A DNA stretch of 64,000 nucleotides from Trema orientale (Eukaryota > Streptophyta > Magnoliopsida > Rosales > Cannabaceae): the NCBI GenBank assembly GCA_002914845.1, contig JXTC01000019.1:1124912-1188911 (forward strand), written 5' to 3'. The notes under the pieces were generated by a model. The model did not search any database. It was not told where the DNA came from and worked only from the letters and a program-made list of their open reading frames with translations. Of this stretch, positions 10,790 through 23,200 are shown piece after piece. The position numbers and the translations under genes were made by a program. Numbering within the stretch: position 1 is the first letter of the stretch; each line of letters begins with the position of its first letter.

Positions 10790-11105
10790 CTTTTTTTTTA
10801 TTAGCAACTTTTTTCCCCTTAGTTTTATGATGATTTATAAAGATGTGTTTAAAATGAGATAAAAATATAAAAGAGGCAGCCTAAAGGTGTCTCAAGTAGT
10901 TGGAAATCCTATTACTTAGAGGTATGCTCCCTCCTAAGTGGACAGTTTGAATCCTATTGTACATCATCCCCTTGGAGTCATAGCTCGTAACTTTTGAAAG
11001 TATGGTACATAGACCCGTAAGATTAGTCATGGCACTAATCGCGAGCACTCATTGGTTTAAAAAAATTAGTAATAGTAATAATAATAATAATATGAATAAT
11101 ACTAT

Positions 11106-11265
11106 GGGGGAACCAGTGATACCCAACACCACATGATGTGTCAGTCTGTTACTAGTTATCATAATTATAATTCAGGTAGAGGTCTATGTAGGACCAGTTT
11201 ATTAATTAGAATCATCCAGTGATAGACAGATACGTTATTATGGTGTTAGGCACTACTGGTGCCTC
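11106..11265. mobile_element. Small MITE, about 160 bp
   Basis: Imperfect terminal inverted repeats: CCAGTGATACCCAACACC at the left, and a right end whose reverse complement is CCAGTAGTGCCTAACACC. ATGATGTGTCAGTCTGT near the left is mirrored weakly near the right. No coding potential. Confidence 0.65.
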
Positions 11266-11622
11266 ATAGCTTTGCTCTAATAATATTATTCTATTGTCAC
11301 CCCTGTTTTTCTCTCTTCACATCCTTTCTAATTAATTAATTATTTACAAACATATCCTCTTATACATTACCAAAAATATCCTTATATAATAACAACATAA
11401 AGAAATTTCATTTCTAAGCTCATGCCTCAAATATATCCAATATAGGACTCTTAGAAAATCAAGTCATCAATCTAAAAATCAACAATTTGATTTTCCCAAT
11501 CATGGATGAACAAATTGCCAATATCTAAGACTTTGATTATACCACTTATTTCATTATAATAAGGTATTTTTTTAAAATTTTAATATTATTAATGTTTATT
11601 TGTTCTTACCAATATATATATA

Positions 11623-11846
11623 GGTTGCTAGTTCAGTAGGTATTTTTTTCACTCATTGGATTATCATCTAACAATGATCTAATGACTATAATGATGTACA
11701 TGAAAAGACGTGCATTATTAATGTTATTTCTCCCTCTTACTTTTTATTATAAAAAAATGTGCATGATAATTTTAATTAGTCAAAATGATACATAAATAGG
11801 TTTTTTTTTTTTAAAAAAAAAAAAAAAACTTACTGGATTGGTGCCC
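11623..11846. mobile_element. TIR element (MITE), uninterrupted copy
   Basis: Same family as 6468-6886, in reverse orientation: left end GGTTGCTAGTTCAGTAGG, right end CTTACTGGATTGGTGCCC. It is flanked by TATATATA on both sides, compatible with insertion into TA-rich DNA. It shows the family's size without the nested insert, about 224 bp. Confidence 0.75.
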
Positions 11847-13678
11847 ATATATATATATAATAGAAAGAGCAATAACATCTTTTTTTAGGAAAGCTTCTCA
11901 AGGGAATTAAATTAATCACTAGCCAAATTGGTTATAAGAATAGTACAAGCTTCTGAAGAAAAATAGAAACACACCTCAAACAAAAACCGATTTCACCCCA
12001 ACTCTAGCAAGAGTATGGGCTATCATATTCTTATTACAAAAAATATGATTGTAATATACCACCTTCTACTTATAGACAAAAAACTCCAAGCAAATTCTTA
12101 GAACTATAAGGTTGAACTTCTTCAAGGCGTCTATCAATAGACACCACAACAGTCCCCTCTTCACGGTAACCATTAATAAATGTCACACTCTTTATGACAT
12201 TCATCAATAAACACCATCCTTGATCTTCATAATATCCATCAGAAAATGCCACATAAAATCTTCCAAATATGACTTTCAGAAGCTTCAGATCTACAAGAAT
12301 ACCAACAAAAAATACACAAAAAATTAGTAAAAAATAACCTATCTAAATATGAATAAAAAATTATACAGATCTAAAGGATAACTATACTAAAAACAGAAAA
12401 AGAACTAAAATACAACAAAAAAAAGCATAGATCTAGGTTTGGGTGTACTAAAACCACTATAGATTTGGATTTAAGTGGACAACTGCTATCACAAAACAAA
12501 AGGATTATTGAGAAATAAAATAAAAAACAAAAAAGAAAATGAGAAAAAAACCCATACCGAGGAGAGAAAAGATCCTCCTCACCAATAGGAGAAGCACCCT
12601 ACTAAGAAAGGAGAAGAAGAGACGGAGCTACGAAGACTACAAGAGGAGAAAGCGCTCTCTGTGGAGGGGACATAAGGGACTCTTGAATTCGTTTCTTTAC
12701 TTTTGAAAGAGCATTGGCATCTCATGATATGATTTTTGTTTAATTTGTACATAAACTTGCTTAAATTAGTTTTTTCCCCCCTAAAACTACATCCAGGTAT
12801 ATATAAATATATTCAGTTTCTTAAATCGTGTATAATTTTTTTTTTCCAAAATAATTAATATACCCACTTAGAATAACATGATCATGTAAAACATATTCCT
12901 CTTCATATTCTCTCTCTTTTTTTTTCTTACTATAAAATTTCTTGAACAAAGTTATCAACAAATTTATATAACTCTAATGAGTTTTAGAACTCCAAGTTGA
13001 TGATGAAATAAATGAGTTTTGGAACTCCAAGTTGAGGTTGAGTATTTTATCATCCAAATTGCGAGGTTGGATTATGTCATGAATTCTACTCAATTCATTC
13101 AAGATATATAATTTTTACTTTACGGTCTAGTAAAAATTTAAATAGAAAAATGAACATAGGAGAAGAAGAAAAGTGTACACTATGTTATTATTTTCTTTTC
13201 TTCTTATTTTTATTTATATTTTTTAGCGCAAAAAAAAAAAAATACGCGAAAAAAAAAACACATTGTATTTTTTTTTTTCAGTATTCACCAACTATAGAAA
13301 TATACATATCTTGATGAAGTTGAAGATAATGAAAATGAAGAAGACAAATAAGATGAGTTCTAAAAACTAATAAATAATAAAACATTAGGAGGGTGGGAGA
13401 ATAAATCTTTACAAAAATATTTACTAATTGGCAATTTTGTGGTTAATGAAAATTTAAAAAGAGTGTAAAAAGATTAAAATTTTTTGAAATTCTAATTAGA
13501 AAGGAGGCCGCGAGAGGACAAAGAATAAAAAACATAAAATAGGTCTGAAGAATCTGATTTGGAAATACGACGTGTCGTTTGAAAAACGCTTCCCCTTATC
13601 CTCGTTTCACTTCTCAGCAGCTGAGCACTTTTCACGAGTTTTCTTCTCACACTCTGCTCTGTTCCAACTTCCCAAGCC
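11847..13678. other. Intergenic region and PDE327 upstream sequence
   Basis: AT-rich DNA with no recognised gene. Purine-rich runs lie near 12530-12660. A 25-bp word (AGTTTTAGAACTCCAAGTTG and variant) repeats near 12979 and 13016. The element TACGACGTGTCGTTT lies at 13566-13580, about 110 bp before the next ATG. No clear TATA box. Confidence 0.4.
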
Positions 13679-16600
13679 ATGATTCTCCTTCCCTCCAAGC
13701 TTTTCTCCCTTCGTCCTCCAAACGATATCCCTGGACTGCACTGTCCCGGTCGAGGACAACGCTATACTCGTGCCCAAACACTACGAGTCCTCTGCGCCAA
13801 GAGAGCCGGTAAGCAGAGATACCCATCGGAGAAGAAGAGGATCAAATCCAAGCACAAGGAGATCTTAGCCGAAGTAAAGAACAAGAACAAGTTCGAGGGT
13901 TTATGGAGGCTCTCCAAGCTCGGGGTTCCGGTCCATAACGACCCCGGAAAGGATTTTCTCGGCGTCTCGGAGGGATTGCTCCAAGCCATTGCTAAAGTTC
14001 TTGAATTTCCGGTAATTTTTTGTGTTTGGTTGCTGAGAAAGAGAGCTCCGGGAAATTAAAATTATATATATATATATCTGTATATATAAATTTAGAGTTG
14101 TGTTTCTATGGTGTGTGCTTGGTTCTGGAAAATGGGCATTCGAGAAAATTAATAAAGAAGCTTTGCCTAGGAATTGAATTAAGTTTTTGTTTTAACAATA
14201 CACTAGTGAAGTTTGCGTGTTTGGTTCCCTAGAAAATGAAAGGAAAAATGTAAGAAAAAAAGGTATGAACAATAAGAAAAGAAAAGGGCATTTTTCAGTT
14301 TTTTGCTGGTGTAGTTTTTTAATGACACGAAGATCATCATTTGGGTTTCTTTAGTTTAGCTGATTATAGGATTTGGCTAATCAAGAAGAGTGAAACAATA
14401 ACGTTTTTCTATCTTACTAATTTGTTTTCGCGGTAAATCCAGGTTGCTTCGATGTTGCCAGCAGAAGCATTCTCAGTCATTCGTAAATCTTTTGATGCAA
14501 GGAAGGTGTGTTCAATGGTGTATATATAATTGTATTATCTTTTCCTTTTATTTGTTCTGATCATGTGAATATGGTAATCTCAAACTCAGTATTTGTTTGA
14601 AATATTTGAACATTATGCATTAGCTACTGAAACAACTACTCTGTTTGAAAGAATTTCGAGTTTAATAGGAATAAGTTTTACACAACTAATATGTTTTGTT
14701 TGTGCTTTTGCTTTTGATTGTCATTATTTAGATGTTAAAGGAGCCCAAATTTGTATACGTAGTGGATATGGACGTTGACAAACTTCTGAGTCTGGAGCCT
14801 CATACTTGGGACTTCATTTCTCGGTTGGAGCCTAAAGTTGGGCTCATAGAACATTTGTCTCAGGGAAGAGTATCTGGGGACTTGATCAGTATAATAAGAG
14901 ATTGTAAAAGGATTCCTGGAGATGCTATTTCGAGAAATGGTGAATATAATGATAACTCCATGTCTAAGGGATCGATTCCATATTCAACATCCAGAAAACC
15001 AAAAATTGCCATTGTGGGTAGTGGACCATCAGGACTTTTTGCCTCTCTCGTTCTTGCGGAATTTGGTGCGGATGTTACCTTAATAGAAAGAGGTCAGCCT
15101 GTTGAACAAAGAGGACGCGACATTGGTGCTTTGGTTGTGCGTAAAATATTGCAAATGGAAAGCAACTTTTGCTTTGGGGAGGTTATACTTTAACTTGGTT
15201 CATACTTACTGTTGCTAGAGATTTTTTAAGAAAAATATGTCAAATAGTTCTATGTTCCATTCGTTGTTCAAGACCGGTAATTTTCTCATCTTGAATTCTG
15301 TGATCTTTTGACCCATTGATGTGGCACGTGATTTCTGATTTCAGCTGCTAGTGAAAGGACTTGAATTCTGTTGTTTTGTTTATCTATGAACATGGCTTGG
15401 AATAGTTTGCACTCTGTTTTTCAGTGGCATTTCTTGTAAATATAAGACAAAAACTAATCGAAAAATGGCATCAATTTTCAGAAGATTTTTGTGTTTTTGT
15501 TTCCCCCCCACGATTTATCCTGCAATTTGGATTCCGCACTATTTTACTGAAAAGCTTTTTGCGGATATTGTGATCCATTTTATTCTCTTAAATGCTCATA
15601 AAAAATGTCATGGTGTAATGCATTGCTGATGGCTTATTCTGATACCGGGTTCTTGATTTTGATCTTAATGCGGCATTTTTGTGGGTTTATCTATTTTGAG
15701 ATAATTCAGCAACATTTTTCTTTAACTATTTTAATTGATGAGTGTCTTTCTATTTATGATTTTTTCACATCACTTATGATTGAGTCATTTATCAAGGACT
15801 TATACATGGCAGGGTGGTGCAGGTACCTGGAGTGATGGAAAACTAGTAACTAGAATCGGAAGAAATAGCGATAGTGTTTTGGCGGTTGGTACCTACCCTT
15901 ATCCTCTTGAATTTATGTTATCTACTTCTTTTTGGTCACCTTGCCAAGTAGGCACACAGCAAATGTATGAATCCCTACTCACGCTTGATATCCTACTTAT
16001 TTGCACGTGTTTGATTATGAACCAACAACTTACCAAAGGTAAAGTAGCATTATGGATCGGTACATCTTTTACCCTTTTCTCTAATTATTACTTCAGATGT
16101 GATTAGAAAGGAGATCAATTTCAAGAAATTTCTCATTTATTTCTTCTGACGAATTGTTGCAAACTTTAAGTAAATTTGATTTGTTGGACATTTTGTGTAC
16201 GCTATTTTAGCTTTTGTGAGTTATGTTTTGGGCTGACTTACCGCAATTTATCGTTTTAGGTTATGAAAACTTTAGTTCATTTTGGAGCTCCAGAAGGAAT
16301 CTTGGTTAATGGGAAGCCTCATCTGGGAACAGACAAATTGATTCCTTTACTTCGCAATTTTCGGCAACACTTACAAGAACTGGGTGTGAGTGACATACAT
16401 GCTTCTGGCTGATCAAACTCATATTGTCAGATTCTTTTCTTACTTCGGTTTTTCATTTTATAAACTGCTTAGGTTACTATTGAGTTTGGGAAGAGAGTAG
16501 ATGATCTCGTCATAGAGGATGGACGAGTTGTTGGTGTCAAAGTATCTGATTCAAGAGACAGGTTGCAGTCTAATAGCCAAAAATGGGGTTATGATGCTGT

Positions 16601-19600
16601 TGTTTTGGCTGTTGGGCATTCTGCTCGTGATATTTATCAAATGCTTCTTTCCCATAATGTGATTTTGGTTCCAAAAGATTTTGCTGTGAGTGGCTTTCTT
16701 TTCCCTTTCATGTGGACTTGTAAGTGTATATCTGGTAATTTAGTTAAGGACAAGTTAATCATGACATCATCCAATAACATGCCTTCGATGAGTGCCAGTG
16801 TTATAAGTTTCTGCACAACATCTTTGGAGATGGAACATTTATAACTTGGAAGTATTTTGAATTTTTGATATATTGTGTAATACATTCAGGTAACGTATGA
16901 AATAAAGTAAATGGAGGAAAGGTAAGCTTATTTGATTCAGCAAGGTCTTTCTGGTTGGGTATATCTATTAGCTGGAACGGCCTTTTCTCCATTCTTTCAG
17001 AGATTTGGTATTGAAATGTTTGTAGTCCTTTCACATACTGTATATTTATTTATGACCAGAAAACTCTTCTGTCAGCTCTTGAGAGATGGCTTTGGTTGAT
17101 AGTGCATTGCATACAGTTGCTTAGATATTGATGATCTTAAACAGGCAATGCACATTCATGCATGGTAGATCAAATGTGGTGTGCACCGTGCACGAGCAAA
17201 ACAAAGAAGCACTAGCAATTAGGGAGAGGTGGTGATGGAGAATGTTATATTTCTGTAGCCATTTAACATGATATACCCTTACTCTAAAAAATAAGAAATA
17301 GTAAGAGATTAAGTGATTATTCACAGTTCTTTAGCATGGTATCAGTTCGTTTCTGAGATTTTGCTTATTTATTTTTTCAATATGTGATATCTTGTATGGC
17401 TGAACAGGTAGGTTTACGAATTGAGCATCCTCAGGAAGCAATAAACAGTATACAGGTTGGTTGTATTTCTTTTATCTTTACATCATTCATCAAAAATTTG
17501 TTTCTTCATGTAAAATGGTGGATATTTGTCTGCGACTAAGTCACCTCTGGCAACTATTATATTTTCTTTTTCTGTTTTGAAAGTTTCAATTGTTTAAAAC
17601 ATGAGCGAGCAAAGTTAAGCCTTGTAGATAATATCCAGATTTTGGTACTTTATTTACATACGTATGCATTATATCCCGAAAATTCTGATACAATCCGACT
17701 GAATTTTACTGGAATAACATAAAGAAATTGCACTGTTTCATTGATGAACAAGAAAGAAATACAACCCAGGTATTCAAGAGACCTGGACTCTCCTCAGAGC
17801 TGAGCTCTCTATTGAATCTCGCCACTCAAAAAACATGCCTTCTCTCTCTCTCTCGTTTCTCCCCTTTATTCCCTGCTAACTAACTGCCTGATTTCCAGGG
17901 TGGTAGTATGACCATTCCCCACTAAATGCCTAGCTACTAACCATCCATAACTAATCACTCTTCCTTTAATTAGGCTAAAACTAATTAGACTAAGACTCAG
18001 AGCCTGATGCAGCTGCTCTTCCCTTCTTGCCCCTCCCAGCAGAAGTGAACCGGATTGGAGGCCTATCAAATTCCTCAAACATGCTTTGCAAACTCGAGTT
18101 TGAAAGTCAAAACCTGTCCTTCATTGAGCCCTAGAGTCTTCGAGAAGCAAGAAACTCAGACAAACCCCATACCTCATTTTAGCAAACCAGTAGCCTAACC
18201 ACTCAACCTACCATCATAGATAGGTTCATGTACTATTATGACACAAAATATTAACTAACTGTGCGTGCGTGTGTGTGTGTCAAACAAGAAGGCATTTTTA
18301 TTAAAATATCTGAGAAAAGAGAGACATTTACCCATTAAACATCAGATGATGGTTTTTGATTACAATGTAAGGAGACTCTGTGAGCTAACGTGATTAACAT
18401 CTTCCATTACATTATGATTAGAAAGGTTTCAGAATTGCAAATCCTACTGATTCTATAACAGCACTTCTATTTTTTTCCCCTTCTCATTTAATTTTTGTTC
18501 TGATCAGAGTTAAACAAATCTGTTATGGATGTGTGTAGTATTCTCGTCTGGCATCCGAAGTTCGCAGTGGACGTGGAAAGGTACCGGTGGCAGATTACAA
18601 GCTTGTCAAGTACGTCCGTCGGGAGAATGGTGATGTATCTTCCGGGGCAAGTCGTAGTTGCTATTCTTTTTGTATGTGCCCTGGTGGGCAGGTACTTTCT
18701 CTTTTCCTTTAAAGAGCTTGCTTGACAGAACAGTGTAATATTAGTATCATAGTGTCGCCTGAAATTGCTAACTGCAATGTTTTGTATGGGGTGCAGTAAA
18801 GGATGTAAGTTAGTAAAGTAGAATTCTCACTTTTAATTGGCTGCCTACTATATTTGGCATTGGTAGCATTTCAAGAAGTTCTTGCTAGGTGCCTTGTGAA
18901 TAATGACTTCTAGATGTCTACGTTTCTTATACATCAACTAGTGCTCTAATGAGAGTTCTACCTAATACTTTACACTGGATGTTGTAATTTGAATGCTGCA
19001 TTCCAGGTCGTTCTTACTAGTACAAATCCTTCAGAAATCTGTATAAATGGCATGTCCTTTTCTCGACGTGCGTCCAAGTGGGCAAATGCTGCCCTTGTTG
19101 TGACTGTCTCAACGAAGGATTTTGAGTCATTGAATTTCCATGGCCATCTCGCAGGGGTGGAATTTCAGGTATATTTTGTATTTTTGGCTCTTTTCTTTTT
19201 TCCTTCTGAACTTCAATATTCCTCTCTTCCGAAGTCGCTTCTTCAATAATTATAAGATTGTAGTTTTGAAGCTTTCGGATTCACGTATCTTTGTTCCAGC
19301 TGCATTTACATAATCTTCAGCTATTTTTTAAATAGCACTTTTAGCACCGTACTCATTTCAAAATCTACTGTTGTGATGTTCAAAAATGAAGAGGGAATTT
19401 GAAAGAAGAGCAGCCATATTGGGAGGTGGAAATTTCGTTGTGCCTGTACAGAGAGTTACCGACTTTCTGGATGGAAAATTATCAGGTAGGATTGCTAATC
19501 CCTTTTTCCATAGTTGTTTTCCTGTGGTTGCTTTTAAGTTAGAATCTTCATCCATTTGTGGTTGAGGTTTGACTTGTTTTGTCTAGTGACATCTGTGCCA

Positions 19601-20285
19601 CCATCAAGTTATCGGTTAGGAGTGAAAGCAGCGCATCTCCATGAGCTGTTTCCTATTCATATAACAGAGGCTTTGCAGCGGGCAATTTCAATGTTTGATG
19701 AAGAGGTAAGTAGTTTTCCTCTCGATATTGTGACTTTCTCTATTTTTATAATGTCTGTGAACAATTAATGCATAACTTCTATTTTCTTTCAACCTTTTTG
19801 GACTTTCAGTTACCAGGATTTGTCTCCAAAGAGGGCCTTCTTCATGGAGTAGAGGTAATATAGTAGTTAAATATGCTTCCCCCCCTCTTTTCCTTCTTCT
19901 GTATCTGAATTTCAATTATTGGGATTTTCTATAACAGGTCGTTTCTATATTGACTGAAAAACTGTCTCATTTCTACATCTTCACACTTTAAGTTACTGAC
20001 CTGTGGAAAAGTTAGCTCTGTTAACTGCTGACATTTTATCTTTGCTTCCAGACTAGGACGAGCTCCCCTGTCCAGATTCCCCGCAACACTGACACTTATG
20101 AGAGCACATCTTTGAAAGGATTGTACCCTGTAGGCGAAGGAGCAGGTTATGCTGGAGGGATTGTAAGTGCAGCAGTGGATGGCGTGTGTGCTGGTTTCGC
20201 TGTGGCAAATGCATTCGACTTATGTCACACTGGCATAGAGTCAGTTTTCAGCAAGACTCAGACTTCTGGCTTTGTGAAATACTAG
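13679..20285 (+). CDS. PDE327: FAD-dependent oxidoreductase, plastid, PDE327 orthologue (703 aa)
   Basis: Thirteen coding exons spliced by hand: 13679-14011, 14443-14505, 14732-15181, 15813-15884, 16260-16385, 16473-16685, 17408-17455, 18539-18691, 19007-19168, 19392-19485, 19587-19705, 19810-19854 and 20052-20285; 2112 nt, all in phase. The protein matches the plant FAD/NAD(P)-binding oxidoreductase family of Arabidopsis At4g30720 (PDE327, pigment defective), of similar length. Seen in the sequence: an N-terminal Ser/Arg/Lys-rich stretch that could be a plastid transit peptide, a dinucleotide fold VGSGPSGLFAS (GSGPSG at residues 228-233) followed by an acidic end (LIERG), GGAGTWSDGKL at 283-293, VLAVGHSARD in exon 6, and a C-terminal FAD motif GLYPVGEGAGYAGGI. 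The substrate is not known to me. The first ATG of the open exon was chosen. The intron before exon 8 is long (1083 bp) and carries an insertion. Confidence 0.92.
17690..18230 (-). mobile_element. Probable retroelement fragment in PDE327 intron 7
   Basis: The minus strand has a short coding-like tail (SSLQSMFEEFDRPPIRF, then a GKKGR-type basic stretch, stop near 18000). It is followed by LTR-like sequence ending in a poly-pyrimidine run and TTGTATTTCTTTCTTGTTCA. Composition differs from the other introns. The borders are approximate and the family is not identified. Confidence 0.4.
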
Positions 20286-23200
20286 GAACACATCTGGTTA
20301 TTTCTGCTGCAGTGGTTCCCAGTATTCCGCAAATACAAGCTTAAGCATCAACAAGTTTGTTGTTGGGAAACAGCTGAGGTAGACAATTAGCTTAAATTTT
20401 TCATCTTAAAGTCAGCTAGTGTACTCCATTTCCTCAATTTATTGGGGGAAAAAAACGATATTTAATATTTGAAAGGTTTGATTATTTAACATTATCCCCT
20501 CTTAATTCTTATGGTTGTGCAGCTTGGTAAAGATTTTTCCCTTAAGCAAGCTTGAGAATATTCAAAATCTCCCCGTTAAGTAATCCGGTGGATGCAATTG
20601 GAGGCCGAAGCATAAGATTTCCATGAAGCTGGCTGACTTATGCGCCGAGATCCAACAATTAAACTTTTTTAAACTACTGCAGATCAAGTGTTTGTATATT
20701 CAGAAGCTGTCATGTTGATCACTAACCCGACAACACCATAAGTTTTCAAGCAACAATCTGCTTCAGCAAGGCTTGTTAAATTAGGCCATATTATTTTCTT
20801 ACATTAGAACCTACTGAAAAACTCGTTGTATAGGTTGGGACTCTATCTACCGTATGCCTTCCCCAGTCCATGAGTGAGATTTTGTACATCAACATAATCA
20901 GTTTTTGCTATAGATTTTTCCCTCTTGCATGGGAACCATATATTTCTTTGCCATAATTTTCCCCTGGTATACAGCTTGAAGACCCAACAAATTAATGGCA
21001 AGAGTTCAAATTTTCAGCCTTTCAATGTGTTCTTCGTTCCTCTCTTTCTCTCTCTCTTATAGAACTTTGTACGTGTATTTTCGTGCTGTAACTACTTTAA
21101 TACCTGATTTTTAATACCTGATGAGGTTGAAGAGGTCTTAAATCTGAGGAAAACACTAAGAGCTCCTTAGTACCACAAATTAATAGAAATGTGAGACCTA
21201 CCAAACGATCAAACACCTCTGTTAGTGAGGAAGCACCACAGTTGCTCCATAACTTGTTCCAAATTTAACTCCTCTAATGGTGGGGGAAAAGAAAGAAGTT
21301 TTATATACTTTTCATTGATGAATTGCATGTTGGAAAGTCCTCTCTTCCTTCTTATAGTCTTTTTAAACCTTAGTTTAAGGTACTGACATTAAGAGACTAC
21401 TGCACATTCAAAAAGACAATATTTAGCAAATTCATTGCAAAATTTATTTGTTTTTATTTCTCTTGGTTACAAGTAATGGTACATTTCCTTTAAAATTTTA
21501 AAGGAATGGCATACCATGTTTATGGATAGGAAGGTTTTGAGACATGAAACTAGATACCACATTGCTCACCACTTGATCCCTTTGTTGTTTTGTATAACAA
21601 AGGAAAACAGAAGATTTTCTTCTGAGATCAAATGGAAACTAGATACCCCACGTGACAATTTTTTTGTTTAAAAAAAAGATAATAATAAAAAAGATTTAAA
21701 GGAAAAATGAAATGAATAGCAAGAGACAAAATATTCAGACTTCAGAACCATTTTGTTCCATCCATACTGCTAAGTCCTTTCTTATATATATGGTTTCCCT
21801 AGGTATCCAATGTGAACTTCAATAATCCCATAAACCAAACAAAAGTACAATCGGTGAGTATCATATAATTTGTTACACATACAAAATATTGAACGAAAAA
21901 AAAAAATTAAAGGAAGGACAAAATCACCAATCTGAATCATTTTTTGTTTTCCTATTGATCAAGTACTGCCCACATAATCAATCAAACAAAACAAATAATA
22001 TTGCCCACATGGAAGCTGCCACCTCAGAACCATCCATGACATGCTTTGAGGCCCAATAATACATTGATCAAATTAGAGGATCTTCTATTTTCCTTTTATT
22101 TTTTTTCCTATTTTATTTTATTTTATTAATTTTATGTAGATTTAATCCCTTCATAAAGACAAGTTAGAGCAGCAAAGGACATGCATGTAGCATGGCATAT
22201 GCATGGGTTTGTAATGGTGTGTGAATTATGTTATGTTTTTCATATTGTTAAAGCACATGAAGACCCATCATTTGGGCTTAACATATTTTAGTTCACAAGC
22301 ATATTTGTTTTAAGATAGAATTATAAAAATTTGCGCTTATCCAATGCTTGCTTAAAATCAGTTCACGATAATTCTCTCTCACCTTCTAACCACCTAAAAT
22401 ATTAAAGGGAAATTAAAAAAACCATTACCATCAATAGGAAGATTCCTTTATTGTGATTAAAATAAGTTGAAAATGGTCCAAATTATAGCTGAATTCATCT
22501 CCCTTACCCTCTCCCTTACCCTCACTAATCATTCACAATACTATTTCAGGTTTTCTTTTCATTCATTTTCCTTTCTTATAGGCATGTTTTTTTGTACTCA
22601 TAGACTAATACAACATGTGCTATATTTATTTTACTAACAGTTTTACTGTATGATGTATCTTCTCGTAACTTTACAATATCAAGTATTCTCTAATTCATAT
22701 AATTTAGTACCAAACTATTGTTATTTTTTTCTTTTTAAATTCATAAACGGAGTTGTCAAGAGGACAGAGTCGACTTATTAGCATGACAGCACAACATGAC
22801 TTAAGCACGGCATGACAAGCTAATTAGTTGGTCATGCTTACCACAGTTTAATTATATGAGTTGTGTCGGGCTCATAAATTAAGCATGATGGACCAAGCAT
22901 GGGCATGACATGTCATACCTACAGGTACAATACGGCATGACCTATTGGTACTACATGTTAGCATATCATACATATGAACTTTGTATATAATTTTCAATTA
23001 TTTTTCCTATCAATAATATATATTTTTTTTTAATTTTCTTATCCAATCTCAACTTTAGCATAAAAAAGTTCACTATAATTTTATAGTTTATCTTCGGTTA
23101 TATTTAAATAATTTAGAAAAAAAATTTATAGAAAGACATTAAGATTTAAAAAGATAATTAAGATAATGCTAGGTATCCCAACTAGTTTACCAAAATTTTT

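Noticed and set aside
10484-10807. 107-aa minus-strand ORF
   Set aside because: Lies wholly in the inverted-repeat foldback element; composition is that of AT-rich repeat DNA.
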